Assembly (NCBI GenBank): GCA_030530525.1
Contig: JAUMUT010000001.1
Coordinates: 4,412-68,411, forward strand
Reading direction: 5' to 3'
Length of the DNA: 64,000 bases
From: Capnocytophaga sp.
GTDB taxonomy: Bacteria; Bacteroidota; Bacteroidia; Flavobacteriales; Flavobacteriaceae
Shown one piece after another: positions 10,032 through 21,001 of the stretch. Positions within the stretch are counted from its first letter, which is position 1, and each line of letters begins with the position of its first letter. Under the pieces are notes generated by a model. It did no database searches, was not told the origin of the DNA, and worked only from the letters and a program-made list of their open reading frames with translations. The translations under genes were made by a program, and so were the position numbers.

Positions 10032-10211
10032 TTATGCTTCTTGTACAGAAACTAAGTGTTTAACTTTATTAATCATTCCAAGAATACTTGGAGTAGCTTC
10101 GTGTTCTACTGTTTTTCCTATTCCAGTAAGCCCCAAAGACTCTAATGTTAATTTTTGAGTCTTTGTACGCTTGATGCTACTTTTCGTTTGTTTAACAATT
10201 ATCTTTGCCAT
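10032..10211 (-). CDS. rpmD: 50S ribosomal protein L30
   Basis: A 59-residue ORF too short for most ORF callers. It starts MAKIIVKQTKSSIKRTKTQK, has the family core LGLTGIGKTVEHEATPSILG, and ends HLVSVQEA. ATG is at 10209-10211 and TAA at 10032-10034. It lies between rpsE (11 bp) and rplO (18 bp), exactly where L30 belongs in a spc operon. Confidence 0.96.
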   Translation of the reverse strand: MAKIIVKQTKSSIKRTKTQKLTLESLGLTGIGKTVEHEATPSILGMINKVKHLVSVQEA

Positions 10212-10222
10212 TGTTATTATTT

Positions 10223-10747
10223 TTAACCTTTAAACAATTTTTCCAAAGAAATACCACGTTGCTCAGCAATTGTCTTAGCACTTCTGAGCTTCAACAAAGC
10301 ATCGAAAGTAGCTTTCACTACATTGTGAGGGTTGGAAGAACCTTGTGATTTAGAAAGTACGTTATGCACTCCTACTGCTTCCAAAACAGAACGAACTGCC
10401 CCCCCTGCGATTACCCCTGTACCTTCTGCGGCAGGTTGTAAATATACACGAGCTCCTCCGTATTTTCCTTTTTGTTCGTGAGGTAAAGTAGTTCCTTCAA
10501 GAGGGATACGAACTAAGTTTTTCTTAGCGTCTTCTACTGCTTTTGCAATAGCATCTGCTACTTCTTTTGATTTTCCTAATCCGTGCCCAACAACCCCGTT
10601 TTCATCACCTACCACAACGATAGCTGAAAAACCGAAAGCACGTCCTCCTTTGGTAACTTTTGTTACTCGTTGAACCCCAACCAATCGGTCTTTTAATTCA
10701 AGTCCGCTTGGTTTTACATATTCTACATTTTTATAATTCTGATACAT
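10223..10747 (-). CDS. rpsE: 30S ribosomal protein S5
   Basis: S5, 174 residues, which guards decoding accuracy and mRNA entry. The double-stranded RNA-binding-like N-terminal domain [20 protein letters not shown] and the C-terminal [19 protein letters not shown] are family signatures. It lies 6 bp after rplR and 11 bp before rpmD. Confidence 0.98.
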   Translation of the reverse strand: MYQNYKNVEYVKPSGLELKDRLVGVQRVTKVTKGGRAFGFSAIVVVGDENGVVGHGLGKSKEVADAIAKAVEDAKKNLVRIPLEGTTLPHEQKGKYGGARVYLQPAAEGTGVIAGGAVRSVLEAVGVHNVLSKSQGSSNPHNVVKATFDALLKLRSAKTIAEQRGISLEKLFKG

Positions 10748-10753
10748 AACTTC

Positions 10754-11107
10754 TTAGAATTTAAGTCCGCCTTCTCTTGCTCCTTCGGCTAAGGATTTTA
10801 CTCGTCCGTGGTATAGATACCCACCTCTGTCAAAAGATACCGTTTCGATACCTGCTGCATTTGCTTTTTTAGCAAGAGCTTCCCCTACTTGTTTTGCTTT
10901 TTCGGTTTTAGTACCAGATACTTGGATATCTTTATCTCTGGAAGATGCAGCTACTAAGGTAACTCCTTTGGTATCATCTATTATTTGCGCATAGATTTCA
11001 CTATTGCTTCTAAAAACAGCCAATCTTGGTTTTTCTGTAGTACCTGAAACTACCTTTTTGATTCTGTTTTTAATTCTCTGTCTTCTTTCTATTTTTGATA
11101 ATGCCAT
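10754..11107 (-). CDS. rplR: 50S ribosomal protein L18
   Basis: L18, 117 residues, which helps load 5S rRNA onto the large subunit. [20 protein letters not shown] and the C-terminal [20 protein letters not shown] are characteristic. It is 11 bp after rplF and 6 bp before rpsE; no unusual feature. Confidence 0.97.
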   Translation of the reverse strand: MALSKIERRQRIKNRIKKVVSGTTEKPRLAVFRSNSEIYAQIIDDTKGVTLVAASSRDKDIQVSGTKTEKAKQVGEALAKKANAAGIETVSFDRGGYLYHGRVKSLAEGAREGGLKF

Positions 11108-11118
11108 TATGCTAACTT

Positions 11119-11661
11119 TTAAGCTGATTTACCTGCTTTTCTTCTTAATACCTCACCAACAAACTTCACTCCTTTTCCTTTATAAGGCTCTGGCATACGG
11201 AAAGAACGGATTTTAGCCGCTACTTGTCCTAACAGTTGTTTATCGTGAGAAGTTAATTTAATAATAGGGTTTTTCCCTTTTTCGTTAATTGTTTCCAATT
11301 TTATCTCTTGTGGAAGCTCCATAACGATGTTGTGAGAGAAACCTAAAGCCAAATCTAATTTTTGACCTTGGTTAGAGGCACGATACCCCACCCCTACTAA
11401 TTCTAACTCTGTTGTAAAACCTGTAGATACTCCATAAACCATATTGTGAAGCAATGCACGATATAAACCGTGCAATGCATTTTGATTTTTTGTCATACCT
11501 GGGTTTTCTAACACTAATTTTCCATCCTCTTGCTTTACAGCAATGTCTTTAACCTCTTGGGTTAATTCGCCTAGTTTTCCTTTTACAGTAACAATATTAC
11601 CATTGATAGTTATTGTTACTCCTTGTGGAATACTGATGGGTGCTTTACCTATTCTTGACAT
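11119..11661 (-). CDS. rplF: 50S ribosomal protein L6
   Basis: L6, 180 residues, close to the sarcin-ricin loop and factor-binding site. Start [20 protein letters not shown] and the C-terminal [20 protein letters not shown] are diagnostic. Two repeated L6 folds are expected from the family. It lies 17 bp after rpsH and 11 bp before rplR. Confidence 0.98.
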   Translation of the reverse strand: MSRIGKAPISIPQGVTITINGNIVTVKGKLGELTQEVKDIAVKQEDGKLVLENPGMTKNQNALHGLYRALLHNMVYGVSTGFTTELELVGVGYRASNQGQKLDLALGFSHNIVMELPQEIKLETINEKGKNPIIKLTSHDKQLLGQVAAKIRSFRMPEPYKGKGVKFVGEVLRRKAGKSA

Positions 11662-11678
11662 TTTTTAGTCTTATATTA

Positions 11679-12077
11679 TTAGTAAACATTACAAATTACT
11701 TCTCCGCCTACTTTTAATTCTCTTGCTTGCTTACAAGTCATTACTCCTTTTGAAGTAGAAATGATAGCAATACCAAGCCCATTAAGTACTCGCGGAAGTT
11801 CGGTAGAACTTACATATTTACGAAGTCCTGGGGTACTTACTCTTTCTATTTTTCTGATAATAGGTTCTTTAGTTACTTTATCATATTTAAGAGCAATTTT
11901 TATAACTCCTTGCACATTGTTTTCTTCAAATTTATAACTAAGGATAAATCCTTGGTCAAAAAGAATTTTAGTGATTTCTTTTTTTAGATTTGAAGCTGGA
12001 ATTTCTACCACTCTATGCCCTGCATTACTCGCATTGCGAATTCTTGTTAAATAGTCTGCTATTGGGTCTGTATACAT
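11679..12077 (-). CDS. rpsH: 30S ribosomal protein S8
   Basis: S8, 132 residues, a primary 16S rRNA-binding protein and in other bacteria the repressor of the spc operon. [20 protein letters not shown] at the N terminus and [20 protein letters not shown] at the C terminus are signatures. It lies 17 bp from each neighbour (rpsN and rplF). I did not recognise an S8-binding mRNA mimic near rplE. Confidence 0.98.
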   Translation of the reverse strand: MYTDPIADYLTRIRNASNAGHRVVEIPASNLKKEITKILFDQGFILSYKFEENNVQGVIKIALKYDKVTKEPIIRKIERVSTPGLRKYVSSTELPRVLNGLGIAIISTSKGVMTCKQARELKVGGEVICNVY

Positions 12078-12094
12078 AATTTCTGTTATTTAAA

Positions 12095-12364
12095 TTACCA
12101 ACTTGCTTTTTTAACGCCTGGAATTAACCCTTTATTCGCCATTTCTCTGAATAATACACGAGAAATTCCAAAAGTACGCATATATCCTTTTGGTCTTCCT
12201 GTGAGTTTGCAACGATTGTGCAAGCGTACTGGAGATGCATTTTTAGGTAGTTTTTGTAATGCTTCATAATCACCAGCTTCTTTAAGAGCTTGGCGTTTTG
12301 CAGCATACTTTGCTACCAATTTTTCTCTTTTTACCTCACGGGCTTTCATTGATTCTTTCGCCAT
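12095..12364 (-). CDS. rpsN: 30S ribosomal protein S14, zinc-free type
   Basis: S14, 89 residues. The long form is shown by [20 protein letters not shown] and the C-terminal [20 protein letters not shown]. It lacks the two CxxC pairs of the short zinc-binding form; the only cysteine is in [14 protein letters not shown]. It begins 1 bp after rplE and probably shares its ribosomes. Confidence 0.97.
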   Translation of the reverse strand: MAKESMKAREVKREKLVAKYAAKRQALKEAGDYEALQKLPKNASPVRLHNRCKLTGRPKGYMRTFGISRVLFREMANKGLIPGVKKASW

Positions 12365-12365
12365 A

Positions 12366-12917
12366 CTAATTCTTTTTAAATGGTAATCCTAATTCGGTTA
12401 ATAATGATTTGGCTTCTTTGTCTGTATTTGCTGATGTTACAAAAGTAATATCCATACCCGCTATTTTATTGATTTTGTCAATATCAATTTCTGGGAAAAT
12501 AATTTGTTCTGTAACTCCTAAGCTATAGTTTCCTCTTCCGTCAAAGCCATTAGCTTTTACTCCTTGAAAGTCTCTTACACGAGGAAGCGCAGTAGTAACC
12601 AATCTATCAAGAAATTCATACATTCTTTCTCCACGAAGAGTAACTTTTGCACCAATAGGCATTCCTTTACGAAGTTTAAAAGAAGCTACGTCTTTTTTGG
12701 ATAGAGTAGCAACTGCCTTTTGTCCTGTTATTTTAGTAAGCTCTTCTACGGCATAGTCTATTTGCTTTTTATCTGCAACAGCTGAGCCTACACCACGGCT
12801 TACTACTATTTTTTCAAGTTTAGGAACTTGCATTACATTTTTATAACCAAATTCTTCTTTGAGAGCTGCAATTACGCGCTCTTTATATTCCTGTTTTAAT
12901 CGAGGTATATATGCCAT
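12366..12917 (-). CDS. rplE: 50S ribosomal protein L5
   Basis: L5, 183 residues, binds 5S rRNA and bridges to the 30S head. [40 protein letters not shown] and [20 protein letters not shown] are family signatures. It is 2 bp after rplX and 1 bp before rpsN. Confidence 0.98.
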   Translation of the reverse strand: MAYIPRLKQEYKERVIAALKEEFGYKNVMQVPKLEKIVVSRGVGSAVADKKQIDYAVEELTKITGQKAVATLSKKDVASFKLRKGMPIGAKVTLRGERMYEFLDRLVTTALPRVRDFQGVKANGFDGRGNYSLGVTEQIIFPEIDIDKINKIAGMDITFVTSANTDKEAKSLLTELGLPFKKN

Positions 12918-12919
12918 AA

Positions 12920-13234
12920 TTACAATACTTGTTTAGATTTTTTTGAAACTCTCACTTTTTTTCCATCTCTCAATTCATATCCTACTTTTGTTGGCTCACC
13001 TGTTTTAGGGTCTAAAAGCGACAAATTAGAAATATGAATAGGAGCTTCTTTTTTAATAATTCCACCTTGTGGATTTTGAGCACTTGGTTTGGTGTGTTTA
13101 GAGATGATATTAACTCCTTCTACAATGGCTCTATTTTTCTGACGATCAACGTTAAGTATTTTACCTTTCTGACCTTTATGCTCTCCGGCAATTACAACAA
13201 CGTTATCTCCTGTTTTAATTTTTAGCTTTATCAT
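12920..13234 (-). CDS. rplX: 50S ribosomal protein L24
   Basis: L24, 104 residues, an assembly initiator near the exit tunnel. The KOW motif is visible as [20 protein letters not shown], and the centre has [20 protein letters not shown]. It lies 12 bp after rplN and 2 bp before rplE. Confidence 0.97.
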   Translation of the reverse strand: MIKLKIKTGDNVVVIAGEHKGQKGKILNVDRQKNRAIVEGVNIISKHTKPSAQNPQGGIIKKEAPIHISNLSLLDPKTGEPTKVGYELRDGKKVRVSKKSKQVL

Positions 13235-13246
13235 TATTGTGTCTAA

Positions 13247-13615
13247 TTAAAGCACTTCTGGTGCTAATGATACAATTTTCATAAACTGCTTGTCTCGAAG
13301 CTCTCTTGCAACAGGCCCAAATACACGAGTTCCTCGCATTTCACCAGCTGCATTAAGGAGTACACACGCATTTTCATCAAAACGGATGTAAGAACCATCT
13401 TGTCTTCTTACTTCTTTTTTCGTTCTCACTACTACTGCGGTAGATACTTGTCCTTTTTTAACATTCCCATTGGGAGTAGCTTCTTTCACTGCAACAACTA
13501 TTTTATCACCTACGGAGGCATAACGGCGTTTTGTTCCTCCAAGAACACGGATAGTCAAAACTTCTTTTGCTCCCGTATTATCTGCTACTTTTAATCTTGA
13601 TTCTTGTTGTACCAT
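13247..13615 (-). CDS. rplN: 50S ribosomal protein L14
   Basis: L14, 122 residues, at the subunit interface where it contacts 16S rRNA. Start [20 protein letters not shown], then the loop [20 protein letters not shown] and [20 protein letters not shown], are diagnostic. It lies 2 bp after rpsQ. Confidence 0.98.
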   Translation of the reverse strand: MVQQESRLKVADNTGAKEVLTIRVLGGTKRRYASVGDKIVVAVKEATPNGNVKKGQVSTAVVVRTKKEVRRQDGSYIRFDENACVLLNAAGEMRGTRVFGPVARELRDKQFMKIVSLAPEVL

Positions 13616-13617
13616 AA

Positions 13618-13875
13618 TTACTTAGCTCTTTCAATGATTTCAACTAATCTCCAACATTTGGTTTTACTTAGAGGGCGAGTTTCCATAATTCTCACTGTAT
13701 CCCCAATGTTACAATCATTTTTTTCATCGTGTGCTACAAACTTTTTAGTTTGCAATACGAATTTTCCATACATAGGGTGTTTTACTCGTTTTACCACAGA
13801 TACAACGATGGATTTATCCATTTTATTGCTGGAAACAACCCCTATTCTTTCTTTTCTGATATTTCTTTTTTCCAT
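13618..13875 (-). CDS. rpsQ: 30S ribosomal protein S17
   Basis: S17, 85 residues, an OB-fold primary binder of 16S r[42 protein letters not shown] and [20 protein letters not shown] cover the fold. It lies 17 bp after rpmC and 2 bp before rplN. Confidence 0.97.
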   Translation of the reverse strand: MEKRNIRKERIGVVSSNKMDKSIVVSVVKRVKHPMYGKFVLQTKKFVAHDEKNDCNIGDTVRIMETRPLSKTKCWRLVEIIERAK

Positions 13876-13892
13876 ATTAAAGCAACAACGAT

Positions 13893-14084
13893 TTATTGTA
13901 ATTCTCTTCTTGTTAGCTCACTTGCCAATCTTGCGATGGTTCTTCTTGTCTTTCTGATAGAAAGTGGATTTTCAAGAGGTGTTATTGCGTGAGCAATTTT
14001 CATATCTGCGTATGCTTTTCTATATTCACCAAGCTTTTGTTGTAGCTCAGCTACCGATAAATTTTTAACTTCTGACTGTTTCAT
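13893..14084 (-). CDS. rpmC: 50S ribosomal protein L29
   Basis: L29, 63 residues, two helices at the tunnel exit that help dock SRP and trigger factor. [20 protein letters not shown] and [20 protein letters not shown] are typical. It lies between rplP (12 bp) and rpsQ (17 bp). Confidence 0.96.
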   Translation of the reverse strand: MKQSEVKNLSVAELQQKLGEYRKAYADMKIAHAITPLENPLSIRKTRRTIARLASELTRRELQ

Positions 14085-14096
14085 TTGTTAATAAAA

Positions 14097-14516
14097 TTAA
14101 TCTTGATAATCTCTCGCTACAACGAATTTAGTTGTTACAGGCAGTTTTTGAGCAGCTAAGCGCAATGCTTCTTTTGCTACATCAAGAGGAACTCCACCTA
14201 TTTCAAACATAATTCTACCTGGTTTTACGACAGCTGCCCAATATTCTACGGCACCTTTACCTTTACCCATACGTACCTCCAAAGGCTTCTTAGTAATTGG
14301 TTTATCTGGGAAAATTTTTATCCAAAGCTGGCCTTCACGTTTCATATAACGAGTAGCTGCAACACGGGCAGATTCTATTTGGCGAGCAGTGATGAAAGCA
14401 GATTCCAAAGATTTAATACCAAACATACCATTAGAAAGTTGGTGTCCTCTTTGTGATACACCTTTCATTCTACCTTTTTGTACCTTACGATATTTCGTTC
14501 TTTTTGGTTGTAACAT
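14097..14516 (-). CDS. rplP: 50S ribosomal protein L16
   Basis: L16, 139 residues, near the A site and needed for late 50S assembly. Start [20 protein letters not shown], then [20 protein letters not shown] and [20 protein letters not shown] are signatures. The loop around [10 protein letters not shown] is intact. It lies 19 bp after rpsC. Confidence 0.98.
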   Translation of the reverse strand: MLQPKRTKYRKVQKGRMKGVSQRGHQLSNGMFGIKSLESAFITARQIESARVAATRYMKREGQLWIKIFPDKPITKKPLEVRMGKGKGAVEYWAAVVKPGRIMFEIGGVPLDVAKEALRLAAQKLPVTTKFVVARDYQD

Positions 14517-14535
14517 TCTAATTCTCTTTTAATAA

Positions 14536-15267
14536 TTATTTTTTACGGCGAGCTCTTTTTGCATCAGAGTTTCCTCTTTCCTCTTTTGAAGAACCTCCAA
14601 GACTTTTCTTAGACATTCCTACAAGTGGAGATAATTCTCTTTTGCCATACACTTCACCTTTCATAATCCACACTTTGATACCCATACGTCCATAAGTTGT
14701 ATGTGCTTCTCCAAGTGCATAATCAATATCTGCACGGAAAGTAGAAAGAGGGATACGTCCTTCTTTATAACTTTCAGAACGTGCCATTTCAGCACCATTC
14801 AAACGTCCTGATATTTGGATTTTGATACCTTCTGCATTCATACGCATAGCAGCAGCAATAGCCATTTTTATTGCTCTACGATAAGAAATACGACTTTCTA
14901 TCTGGCGTGCAATACTTTCTGCTACAAGAGGCGCATCAAGTTCTGGTCTTTTAATTTCAAAGATATTAATTTGAATATCTTTTCCTGTAATTTTTTTCAA
15001 TTCTTCTTTTAGCTTGTCTACCTCTTGGCCACCTTTCCCGATAATAATACCAGGGCGAGCGGTAGTGATAGTAACGGTTACAAGTTTCAAAGTTCTTTCA
15101 ATAATTACACGAGAAACACTAGCTTTTGATAAACGAGTATGAACATACTTTCTGATTTTATCATCTTCAGCTAACTTATCTCCGTAATCATTACCTCCAT
15201 ACCAGTTAGACTCCCATCCTCTGATAATACCAAGGCGATTCCCTATTGGATTTGTCTTTTGTCCCAT
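14536..15267 (-). CDS. rpsC: 30S ribosomal protein S3
   Basis: S3, 243 residues, lines the mRNA entry channel with S4 and S5. The KH-type motif [20 protein letters not shown] is clear at about residues 75-95, and the C-terminal domain has [20 protein letters not shown]. The extreme C terminus carries a Lys/Arg-rich tail ([15 protein letters not shown]). It lies 10 bp after rplV. Confidence 0.98.
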   Translation of the reverse strand: MGQKTNPIGNRLGIIRGWESNWYGGNDYGDKLAEDDKIRKYVHTRLSKASVSRVIIERTLKLVTVTITTARPGIIIGKGGQEVDKLKEELKKITGKDIQINIFEIKRPELDAPLVAESIARQIESRISYRRAIKMAIAAAMRMNAEGIKIQISGRLNGAEMARSESYKEGRIPLSTFRADIDYALGEAHTTYGRMGIKVWIMKGEVYGKRELSPLVGMSKKSLGGSSKEERGNSDAKRARRKK

Positions 15268-15277
15268 ACTTAATATC

Positions 15278-15685
15278 TTAGCTTACAGTGTTATTTTTAG
15301 CTCCTAAAACCAACGTTACGTGGTTGGAACGTTTACGAATTCTATGTGCTCTTCCTTGTGGTGCAGGGCGAAGTCTTTTTAACATTGCTCCTTCATCTAC
15401 ACGGATTTCTTTTACAAACAATTGAGCGTCTTCCAAGTTAGCTCCTTCGTTTTTAGCTTGCCAGTTAGCAATAGCTGATAATAATAATTTACCTAAACGA
15501 GCAGCTGCTTCTTTTTGGTTAAATTTTAAAATAGCAAGTGCTTTTTCTACTTCTACTCCACGTACCAAATCAGCAACTAATCTCATTTTACGAGGAGAAG
15601 TAGGGCAGTTATTCAATTTAGCAAAAGCTAAACTTTTCTTAGCTTCTTTTATTTCTAATGCTCTTTCTCTTTTACGAACTCCCAT
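15278..15685 (-). CDS. rplV: 50S ribosomal protein L22
   Basis: L22, 135 residues, whose hairpin loop lines the exit tunnel near macrolide sites. [20 protein letters not shown] and [20 protein letters not shown] are diagnostic; the loop looks ordinary, with no obvious macrolide-resistance indel. It lies 9 bp after rpsS. Confidence 0.97.
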   Translation of the reverse strand: MGVRKRERALEIKEAKKSLAFAKLNNCPTSPRKMRLVADLVRGVEVEKALAILKFNQKEAAARLGKLLLSAIANWQAKNEGANLEDAQLFVKEIRVDEGAMLKRLRPAPQGRAHRIRKRSNHVTLVLGAKNNTVS

Positions 15686-15694
15686 AGCCTTCTA

Positions 15695-15973
15695 TTATTT
15701 TTTACCTTTATTTTTAGCTCCTGCGTGCCCTCTAAATGAGCGAGTAGGTGCAAATTCTCCTAACTTATGTCCCACCATATTTTCTGTTACATATACAGGT
15801 ACAAATTGTTTTCCGTTATGTACAGCAATTGTTTCTCCAACAAAATCAGGCGTAATCATTGACGCTCTTGACCAAGTTTTTATAACGGTTTTCTTCCCTG
15901 TCTCTTTATTTTGGAGTACTTTTTTCTCCAAAGCATAATGAACATAAGGTCCTTTTTTTAATGAACGTGCCAT
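15695..15973 (-). CDS. rpsS: 30S ribosomal protein S19
   Basis: S19, 92 residues, in the 30S head with S13. [40 protein letters not shown] and [20 protein letters not shown] cover almost the whole family. It lies 7 bp after rplB. Confidence 0.98.
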   Translation of the reverse strand: MARSLKKGPYVHYALEKKVLQNKETGKKTVIKTWSRASMITPDFVGETIAVHNGKQFVPVYVTENMVGHKLGEFAPTRSFRGHAGAKNKGKK

Positions 15974-15980
15974 ATCCTAA

Positions 15981-16808
15981 TTATTTCTTTCTACGTTCTA
16001 CAATATACTTATTACTTGCTTTGGTTTTAGAACGAGTTCTATAACCTTTCGCTGGAATACCTTTGCGTGAGCGTGGGTGTCCTCCTGATGCACGGCCTTC
16101 ACCACCTCCCATTGGGTGATCTACTGGGTTCATAACAACAGCTCTTGTTCGAGGTCTTCTACCTAACCAACGAGAGCGACCTGCTTTACCAGAAATAATC
16201 AATTGGTGGTCAGAGTTTGATACTGCTCCAATTGTAGCTAAACAAGTAAGCAAAATCATACGTGTTTCGCCAGAAGGTAATTTTACCGTAGCATATTTTC
16301 CTTCTTTTGCCATAAGCTGAGCGAAAGTACCTGCAGAACGAGCAATATTTGCTCCTTGTCCTGGACGTAATTCAATACAGCTTATCACTGTACCAAGAGG
16401 GATTTCTGACAATGGCATTGCATTACCTACTTCTGGTGCTACATTTTTTTCTCCAGAAATAATTAGTTGATCTACTTTCAATCCTGCGGGAGCAATAATA
16501 TATCGTTTTTCCCCATCTGTATATTGCACTAATGCAATAAATGCAGTTCTGTTTGGGTCGTACTCAATAGAAACAACTTTGGCTTCTACACCAAATTTAT
16601 TTCTTTTGAAGTCAATAATACGATACTTTTTCTTATGACCACCACCAATGTAGCGCATAGTCATTTTTCCCTGATTGTTTCTACCTCCGGTCTTTTTTAA
16701 CGGAATAGTTAAACTTTTTTCCGGCTTATCAGTAGTAATAGCATCAAAGTTATTTACTACTCTAAAACGCTGACCTGGTGTAATCGGTTTTAATTTTCTT
16801 ACTGACAT
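15981..16808 (-). CDS. rplB: 50S ribosomal protein L2
   Basis: L2, 275 residues, close to the peptidyl transferase centre and needed for subunit joining. The C-terminal [20 protein letters not shown] contains the conserved histidine of that region, and [20 protein letters not shown] marks the OB-like N domain. It lies 16 bp after rplW. Confidence 0.98.
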   Translation of the reverse strand: MSVRKLKPITPGQRFRVVNNFDAITTDKPEKSLTIPLKKTGGRNNQGKMTMRYIGGGHKKKYRIIDFKRNKFGVEAKVVSIEYDPNRTAFIALVQYTDGEKRYIIAPAGLKVDQLIISGEKNVAPEVGNAMPLSEIPLGTVISCIELRPGQGANIARSAGTFAQLMAKEGKYATVKLPSGETRMILLTCLATIGAVSNSDHQLIISGKAGRSRWLGRRPRTRAVVMNPVDHPMGGGEGRASGGHPRSRKGIPAKGYRTRSKTKASNKYIVERRKK

Positions 16809-16824
16809 ACTTTAATTTGTCTTC

Positions 16825-17115
16825 CTAAATATTGTTATAAAAATCAATAGTTTCCCCTTCTTTTACACTCACAACTGCTTTTTTTATAGCATTTGATTTA
16901 GACTGTTGAAGCCCATTTTTAGTGTAACGAGTTGTTCTTTTAGGTCCGTAGTTTAGCGTACGAACGCTCTCTACTGTAACTCCATAAGTAGCCTCTACAG
17001 CATCCTTAATCTGAATCTTATTTGCCTTAACAGAAACTGCAAAAGTATAACAATTTCTTAACTCACTATTAACGTTTGCTTTCTCTGTTATTATAGGTTT
17101 TATCAATATACTCAT
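16825..17115 (-). CDS. rplW: 50S ribosomal protein L23
   Basis: L23, 96 residues, the docking site at the tunnel exit for trigger factor and SRP. LIKPIITEKANVNSELRNCY and VEATYGVTVESVRTLNYGPK are family stretches. It lies 4 bp after rplD. Confidence 0.96.
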   Translation of the reverse strand: MSILIKPIITEKANVNSELRNCYTFAVSVKANKIQIKDAVEATYGVTVESVRTLNYGPKRTTRYTKNGLQQSKSNAIKKAVVSVKEGETIDFYNNI

Positions 17116-17119
17116 TGTT

Positions 17120-17749
17120 TTATTTTGTTAAATTAGATTGAACAACCTCTACTGCACTCTCTAATAGCACTACGCTTGATGCATTAGCAATTACGTAAGT
17201 ATTTAATTCAGAAGCTGTTACAACATTAACAGATTCTAAGTTACGAGAAGACAAATATACATTTTTATTTGTATCGCCCAACACAAAAAGAGATTTTTTA
17301 TCTTGTAATCCCAAAGAATTCAAAACTTTAACAAAATCTTTTGTTTTTGGAGTTTCAAAATTAAAATCTTCTAATACTACTAAAGCACCTTGTTGTAATT
17401 TTTGGCTAAGTACAGAACGACGAGCTAAACGTTTTACTTTTTTATTCAATTTTTGAGTGTAATCTTTTGGTCTTGGTCCGAAAACTCTACCTCCACCTAC
17501 AAAAACTGGTGATTTAACGCTACCTGCACGAGCTGTACCTGTTCCTTTTTGTTTTTTAATTTTTCTAGTACTTCCAGCTACTTCGTTTCTCTCTTTTGCT
17601 TTGTGAGTTCCTTGTCTTTTATTAGCCAAATATTGCTTAATATCAAGATAAATAACGTGATTATTTGGCTCTATCCCGAAAACAGCCTCAGAAAGAGTAA
17701 CCTTTCTTCCTGTTTCTTTTCCTTGTATATTTAATACTGCTACTTCCAT
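17120..17749 (-). CDS. rplD: 50S ribosomal protein L4
   Basis: L4, 209 residues, an early 50S assembly protein whose loop lines the exit tunnel. [20 protein letters not shown] and [20 protein letters not shown] are diagnostic. I take the ATG at 17747-17749 ([19 protein letters not shown]); a start 45 bases earlier would add residues unlike L4 and run into rplC. The chosen ATG shares one base with the rplC stop (TAATG), so the two are translationally coupled. In E. coli L4 is the S10-operon repressor; a long structured gap lies one gene upstream, between rpsJ and rplC. Confidence 0.96.
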   Translation of the reverse strand: MEVAVLNIQGKETGRKVTLSEAVFGIEPNNHVIYLDIKQYLANKRQGTHKAKERNEVAGSTRKIKKQKGTGTARAGSVKSPVFVGGGRVFGPRPKDYTQKLNKKVKRLARRSVLSQKLQQGALVVLEDFNFETPKTKDFVKVLNSLGLQDKKSLFVLGDTNKNVYLSSRNLESVNVVTASELNTYVIANASSVVLLESAVEVVQSNLTK

Positions 17750-18366
17750 TATTTGTGAATAGTTACATAAGCATTTTTGTGACCAGGAATACAACCTTTT
17801 ACAATAAGAAGATTTTTCTCTGCAACCACTTTTAATACTCTTAAGTTTTGTACTGTTACTTTTTCAGCTCCCATTCTTCCTGCCATTCGCATTCCTTTGA
17901 ATACTCTTGAAGGATAAGAAGAAGCTCCTACGGAACCTGGTGCTCTTAGTCGGTTATGTTGCCCGTGAGTAGATTGTCCTACACCACCGAATCCGTGGCG
18001 ACGAACTACCCCTTGGAATCCTTTCCCTTTAGATACACCTGTTATATCTACAAATTCGCCTTCTACGAATAGCTCTACTGAAATAGTATCGCCTAATTTG
18101 TAATTACTCTCAAAGCCTTGGAATTCGACAAGTTTTTTCTTTGGAGAAACGCCTGCTTTTGCAAAATGCCCTGCTTCTGCTTTATTTGCACGCTTTTCTT
18201 TTTTGTCATCGAAACCAAGTTGAAGAGCTTCATACCCGTCAACCTCTTTGGTTCTGACTTGGGTAACTACGCAAGGACCTGCTTCTATGATGGTACAAGG
18301 GATATTTTTCCCGTTTTCATCAAAAATACTGGTCATTCCTACTTTTTTTCCAATTAACCCAGACAT
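17749..18366 (-). CDS. rplC: 50S ribosomal protein L3
   Basis: L3, 205 residues, an assembly initiator that reaches to the peptidyl transferase centre. [20 protein letters not shown] at the start and [20 protein letters not shown] in the centre are signatures. It is the first gene after the 181-bp structured gap that follows rpsJ, and its stop overlaps the rplD start by one base. Confidence 0.98.
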   Translation of the reverse strand: MSGLIGKKVGMTSIFDENGKNIPCTIIEAGPCVVTQVRTKEVDGYEALQLGFDDKKEKRANKAEAGHFAKAGVSPKKKLVEFQGFESNYKLGDTISVELFVEGEFVDITGVSKGKGFQGVVRRHGFGGVGQSTHGQHNRLRAPGSVGASSYPSRVFKGMRMAGRMGAEKVTVQNLRVLKVVAEKNLLIVKGCIPGHKNAYVTIHK

Positions 18367-18403
18367 AAAATTGTATTAAAAATTATTTATTTACTTAATT
18401 GAC

Positions 18404-18464
18404 GTAATAATTTTCATTATTACATATTTGAATATTCAGGGCTAAAAATTCAACCCTGAATATT
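18404..18464 (-). promoter_or_regulatory. Two perfect hairpins in the rpsJ-rplC gap, candidate leader
   Basis: Reading on the minus strand, the first hairpin has an 11-bp perfect stem (AATATTCAGGG / CCCTGAATATT, 18431-18464, 12-base loop). The second has an 8-bp perfect stem (GTAATAAT / ATTATTAC, 18404-18423, 4-base loop). Neither is followed by a T run in this direction, so they do not look like terminators of rpsJ. A near-consensus promoter lies by the rpsJ stop: TTTG, 21 bases, then CATCTTTG, one mismatch. The most likely role is a leader controlling rplC onward. Confidence 0.5.
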
Positions 18465-18547
18465 GCTTTTTTATCCGTTTTTCCCTCAGTAATTTTACTT
18501 TTGGGACAAGTTAGTAAAACAAAGATGCTTTACTTTAATTAAGTTTA

Positions 18548-18853
18548 TCAAACTTTGATTTCAACTTCTACTCCGCTTGGTAGTTCTAATTTCATCAAAG
18601 CGTCAATTGTTTTTGGAGATGAACTGTAAATATCCAAAAGACGTTTGTATGAACTTAGTTCAAACTGCTCACGAGATTTTTTATTTACGTGAGGAGAACG
18701 AAGAACAGTAAATAATTTTTTGTGAGTAGGAAGCGGGATAGGACCTACTACCCCTGCTCCTGTTGATTTTACTGTTTTTACGATTTTTTCAGCAGATTTA
18801 TCTACCAAGTTATGGTCGTAAGATTTTAATTTTATTCTTATTTTCTGACTCAT
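18548..18853 (-). CDS. rpsJ: 30S ribosomal protein S10
   Basis: S10, 101 residues, also known as NusE, the antitermination partner of Nus[21 protein letters not shown] and [20 protein letters not shown] are diagnostic. It lies 11 bp after fusA and is followed by 181 bp before rplC, the largest gap in the cluster. Confidence 0.98.
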   Translation of the reverse strand: MSQKIRIKLKSYDHNLVDKSAEKIVKTVKSTGAGVVGPIPLPTHKKLFTVLRSPHVNKKSREQFELSSYKRLLDIYSSSPKTIDALMKLELPSGVEVEIKV

Positions 18854-18864
18854 TTTTCTAAAAA

Positions 18865-20988
18865 TTAATTAGCACCTTTTGCTTTTTTAATAACTTCTTC
18901 TGAGATGTTAGAAGGTGTTTCTGCATAGTGAGAGAACTCCATTGTAGAAGTAGCACGACCAGAAGACAATGTTCTAAGAGTGGTTACATAACCAAACATT
19001 TCAGAAAGAGGTACATTTGCTTTTACAACTTTCGCTCCGTTTCGGTCTCCCATATCATTTACTTGACCACGACGACGGTTCAAATCTCCTACGATGTCCC
19101 CCATATTTTCTTCTGGGGTAATTACTTCTAACTTCATAATAGGCTCCATCAATACTGCTCTTGCAGCACGTGCAGCTTCTTTGTAACCTAATCTTGCTGC
19201 TAATTCAAACGATAATGAATCTGAATCCACAGGGTGGAAAGAACCATCTTTTAGAGTAATCTTCATAGAGTCCATCTCAAAGCCTGCCAAAGGTCCGCTC
19301 TTCATAGCTTCTTTGAATCCTTTTTCAATAGAAGGAATATATTCTTTTGGAATATTACCACCTTTAATTTCATTAACAAATTCTAAGCCTGCTTTACCTT
19401 CTTCTGCTGGTTCCATAGTAAATACGATATCTGCGAATTTACCACGACCACCAGTTTGTTTTTTATACACTTCACGATGGTCAGCTTTTCCTGTAATAGC
19501 CTCTTTGTACTCTACTTGTGGTTCTCCTTGATTTACTTCTACTTTGAATTCTCGTTTCAAACGATCTACGATAATATCTAAGTGAAGCTCACCCATACCA
19601 GAGATAATAGTTTGTCCAGATGCTTGGTCTGTTTTCACTTGGAAAGTTGGATCTTCTTCTGCTAATTTAGCCAAAGCCATACCCAATTTATCCACATCGG
19701 CTTTTGTTTTAGGCTCTACTGCGATACCAATTACAGGATCAGGGAACACCATACTTTCTAATACTATCGGATGTTTTTCATCACAAAGAGTATCTCCTGT
19801 TTTAATATCTTTGAACCCAACAGCTGCTCCAATATCTCCTGCTTCTATATATTCAATAGGGTTTTGTTTATTAGCGTGCATTTGATAGATTCGGGAAATA
19901 CGTTCTTTACTTTCTGAACGAGTATTAAGCACATAAGAACCCGCATCTAAATGTCCTGAATAAACACGGAAGAACGCTAAACGACCAACATAAGGGTCTG
20001 TTGCAATTTTAAACGCTAATGCTGCAAAAGGCGCATCTACTGCTGGCTTACGAAGTGCAACTGCTCCTGTATCTGGGTTGGTTCCTTCAATAGCTTCTTT
20101 ATCCAAAGGAGAAGGTAAATAACGGCAAACCGCATCTAACATAAATTGAACTCCTTTGTTTTTGAATGAAGAACCGCAAGTCATTGGGATAATAGCCATA
20201 TCCATTACCGCAGCACGCAATGCATTATGAATTTCTTCTTCTGAGATAGAATTTTCATCTTCCATAAATTTCTCTAAAAGACCTTCATCATAACCTGCTA
20301 CTTCTTCAATAAGTTGCGCTCTATATTTAGCTACATCGGCTTTCATATCCTCAGGAATATCTATAATATCAAAAGTAGCTCCTTGAGTTTCTTCGTGCCA
20401 AACAATAGCTCTGTTTTTAATCAAATCTACTACTCCTTTAAAATCTGCTTCTTCACCAATAGGAAGAACGATAGGCACAGCGTTTGATTTTAACATATCT
20501 TTTACTTGCTGACAAACTTTAAGGAAGTCTGCTCCTTGTCTGTCCATTTTATTTACAAAGCCCATACGAGGTACTTTGTAGTTATCTGCAAGACGCCAGT
20601 TAGTTTCAGACTGAGGCTCTACTCCATCAACTGCGGAGAATAAGAATACCAATCCGTCCAATACACGCAAAGAACGGTTCACTTCCACAGTAAAATCCAC
20701 GTGACCGGGAGTATCTATAATATTAAAGTGATATTCTTTTGCGTCGGCAGTAGGTTTGCCATTTTCTGTTGGGAAATTCCATTTACAAGTTGTAGCCGCA
20801 GATTGGATAGTAATACCACGTTCTGCTTCTTGCTCCATCCAGTCCATAGTAGAAGCTCCATCGTGCACTTCTCCTATTTTGTGAGTTTTCCCTGTATAGA
20901 AAAGGATACGTTCTGTTGTTGTGGTTTTCCCTGCATCAATGTGTGCAGCAATACCAATATTTCTTGTATATTTTAAATCTCTACTCAT
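18865..20988 (-). CDS. fusA: Elongation factor G
   Basis: EF-G, 707 residues, the GTPase that drives ribosomal translocation. The G1 loop AHIDAGKT is at 15-22, followed by [10 protein letters not shown] (switch), [12 protein letters not shown] and NKMDRQGAD. The C-terminal domains show [16 protein letters not shown] and [20 protein letters not shown]. It lies between rpsG (13 bp) and rpsJ (11 bp). tuf is not here but at 60649-61836, as is usual in this phylum. Confidence 0.98.
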   Translation of the reverse strand: MSRDLKYTRNIGIAAHIDAGKTTTTERILFYTGKTHKIGEVHDGASTMDWMEQEAERGITIQSAATTCKWNFPTENGKPTADAKEYHFNIIDTPGHVDFTVEVNRSLRVLDGLVFLFSAVDGVEPQSETNWRLADNYKVPRMGFVNKMDRQGADFLKVCQQVKDMLKSNAVPIVLPIGEEADFKGVVDLIKNRAIVWHEETQGATFDIIDIPEDMKADVAKYRAQLIEEVAGYDEGLLEKFMEDENSISEEEIHNALRAAVMDMAIIPMTCGSSFKNKGVQFMLDAVCRYLPSPLDKEAIEGTNPDTGAVALRKPAVDAPFAALAFKIATDPYVGRLAFFRVYSGHLDAGSYVLNTRSESKERISRIYQMHANKQNPIEYIEAGDIGAAVGFKDIKTGDTLCDEKHPIVLESMVFPDPVIGIAVEPKTKADVDKLGMALAKLAEEDPTFQVKTDQASGQTIISGMGELHLDIIVDRLKREFKVEVNQGEPQVEYKEAITGKADHREVYKKQTGGRGKFADIVFTMEPAEEGKAGLEFVNEIKGGNIPKEYIPSIEKGFKEAMKSGPLAGFEMDSMKITLKDGSFHPVDSDSLSFELAARLGYKEAARAARAVLMEPIMKLEVITPEENMGDIVGDLNRRRGQVNDMGDRNGAKVVKANVPLSEMFGYVTTLRTLSSGRATSTMEFSHYAETPSNISEEVIKKAKGAN

Positions 20989-21001
20989 ATTGCACCACTA
21001 A

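Noticed and set aside
17750-17794. Earlier start for rplD, 15 codons upstream
   Set aside because: The extra residues are unlike L4 and overlap the end of rplC; the ATG overlapping the rplC stop is typical of coupled genes.
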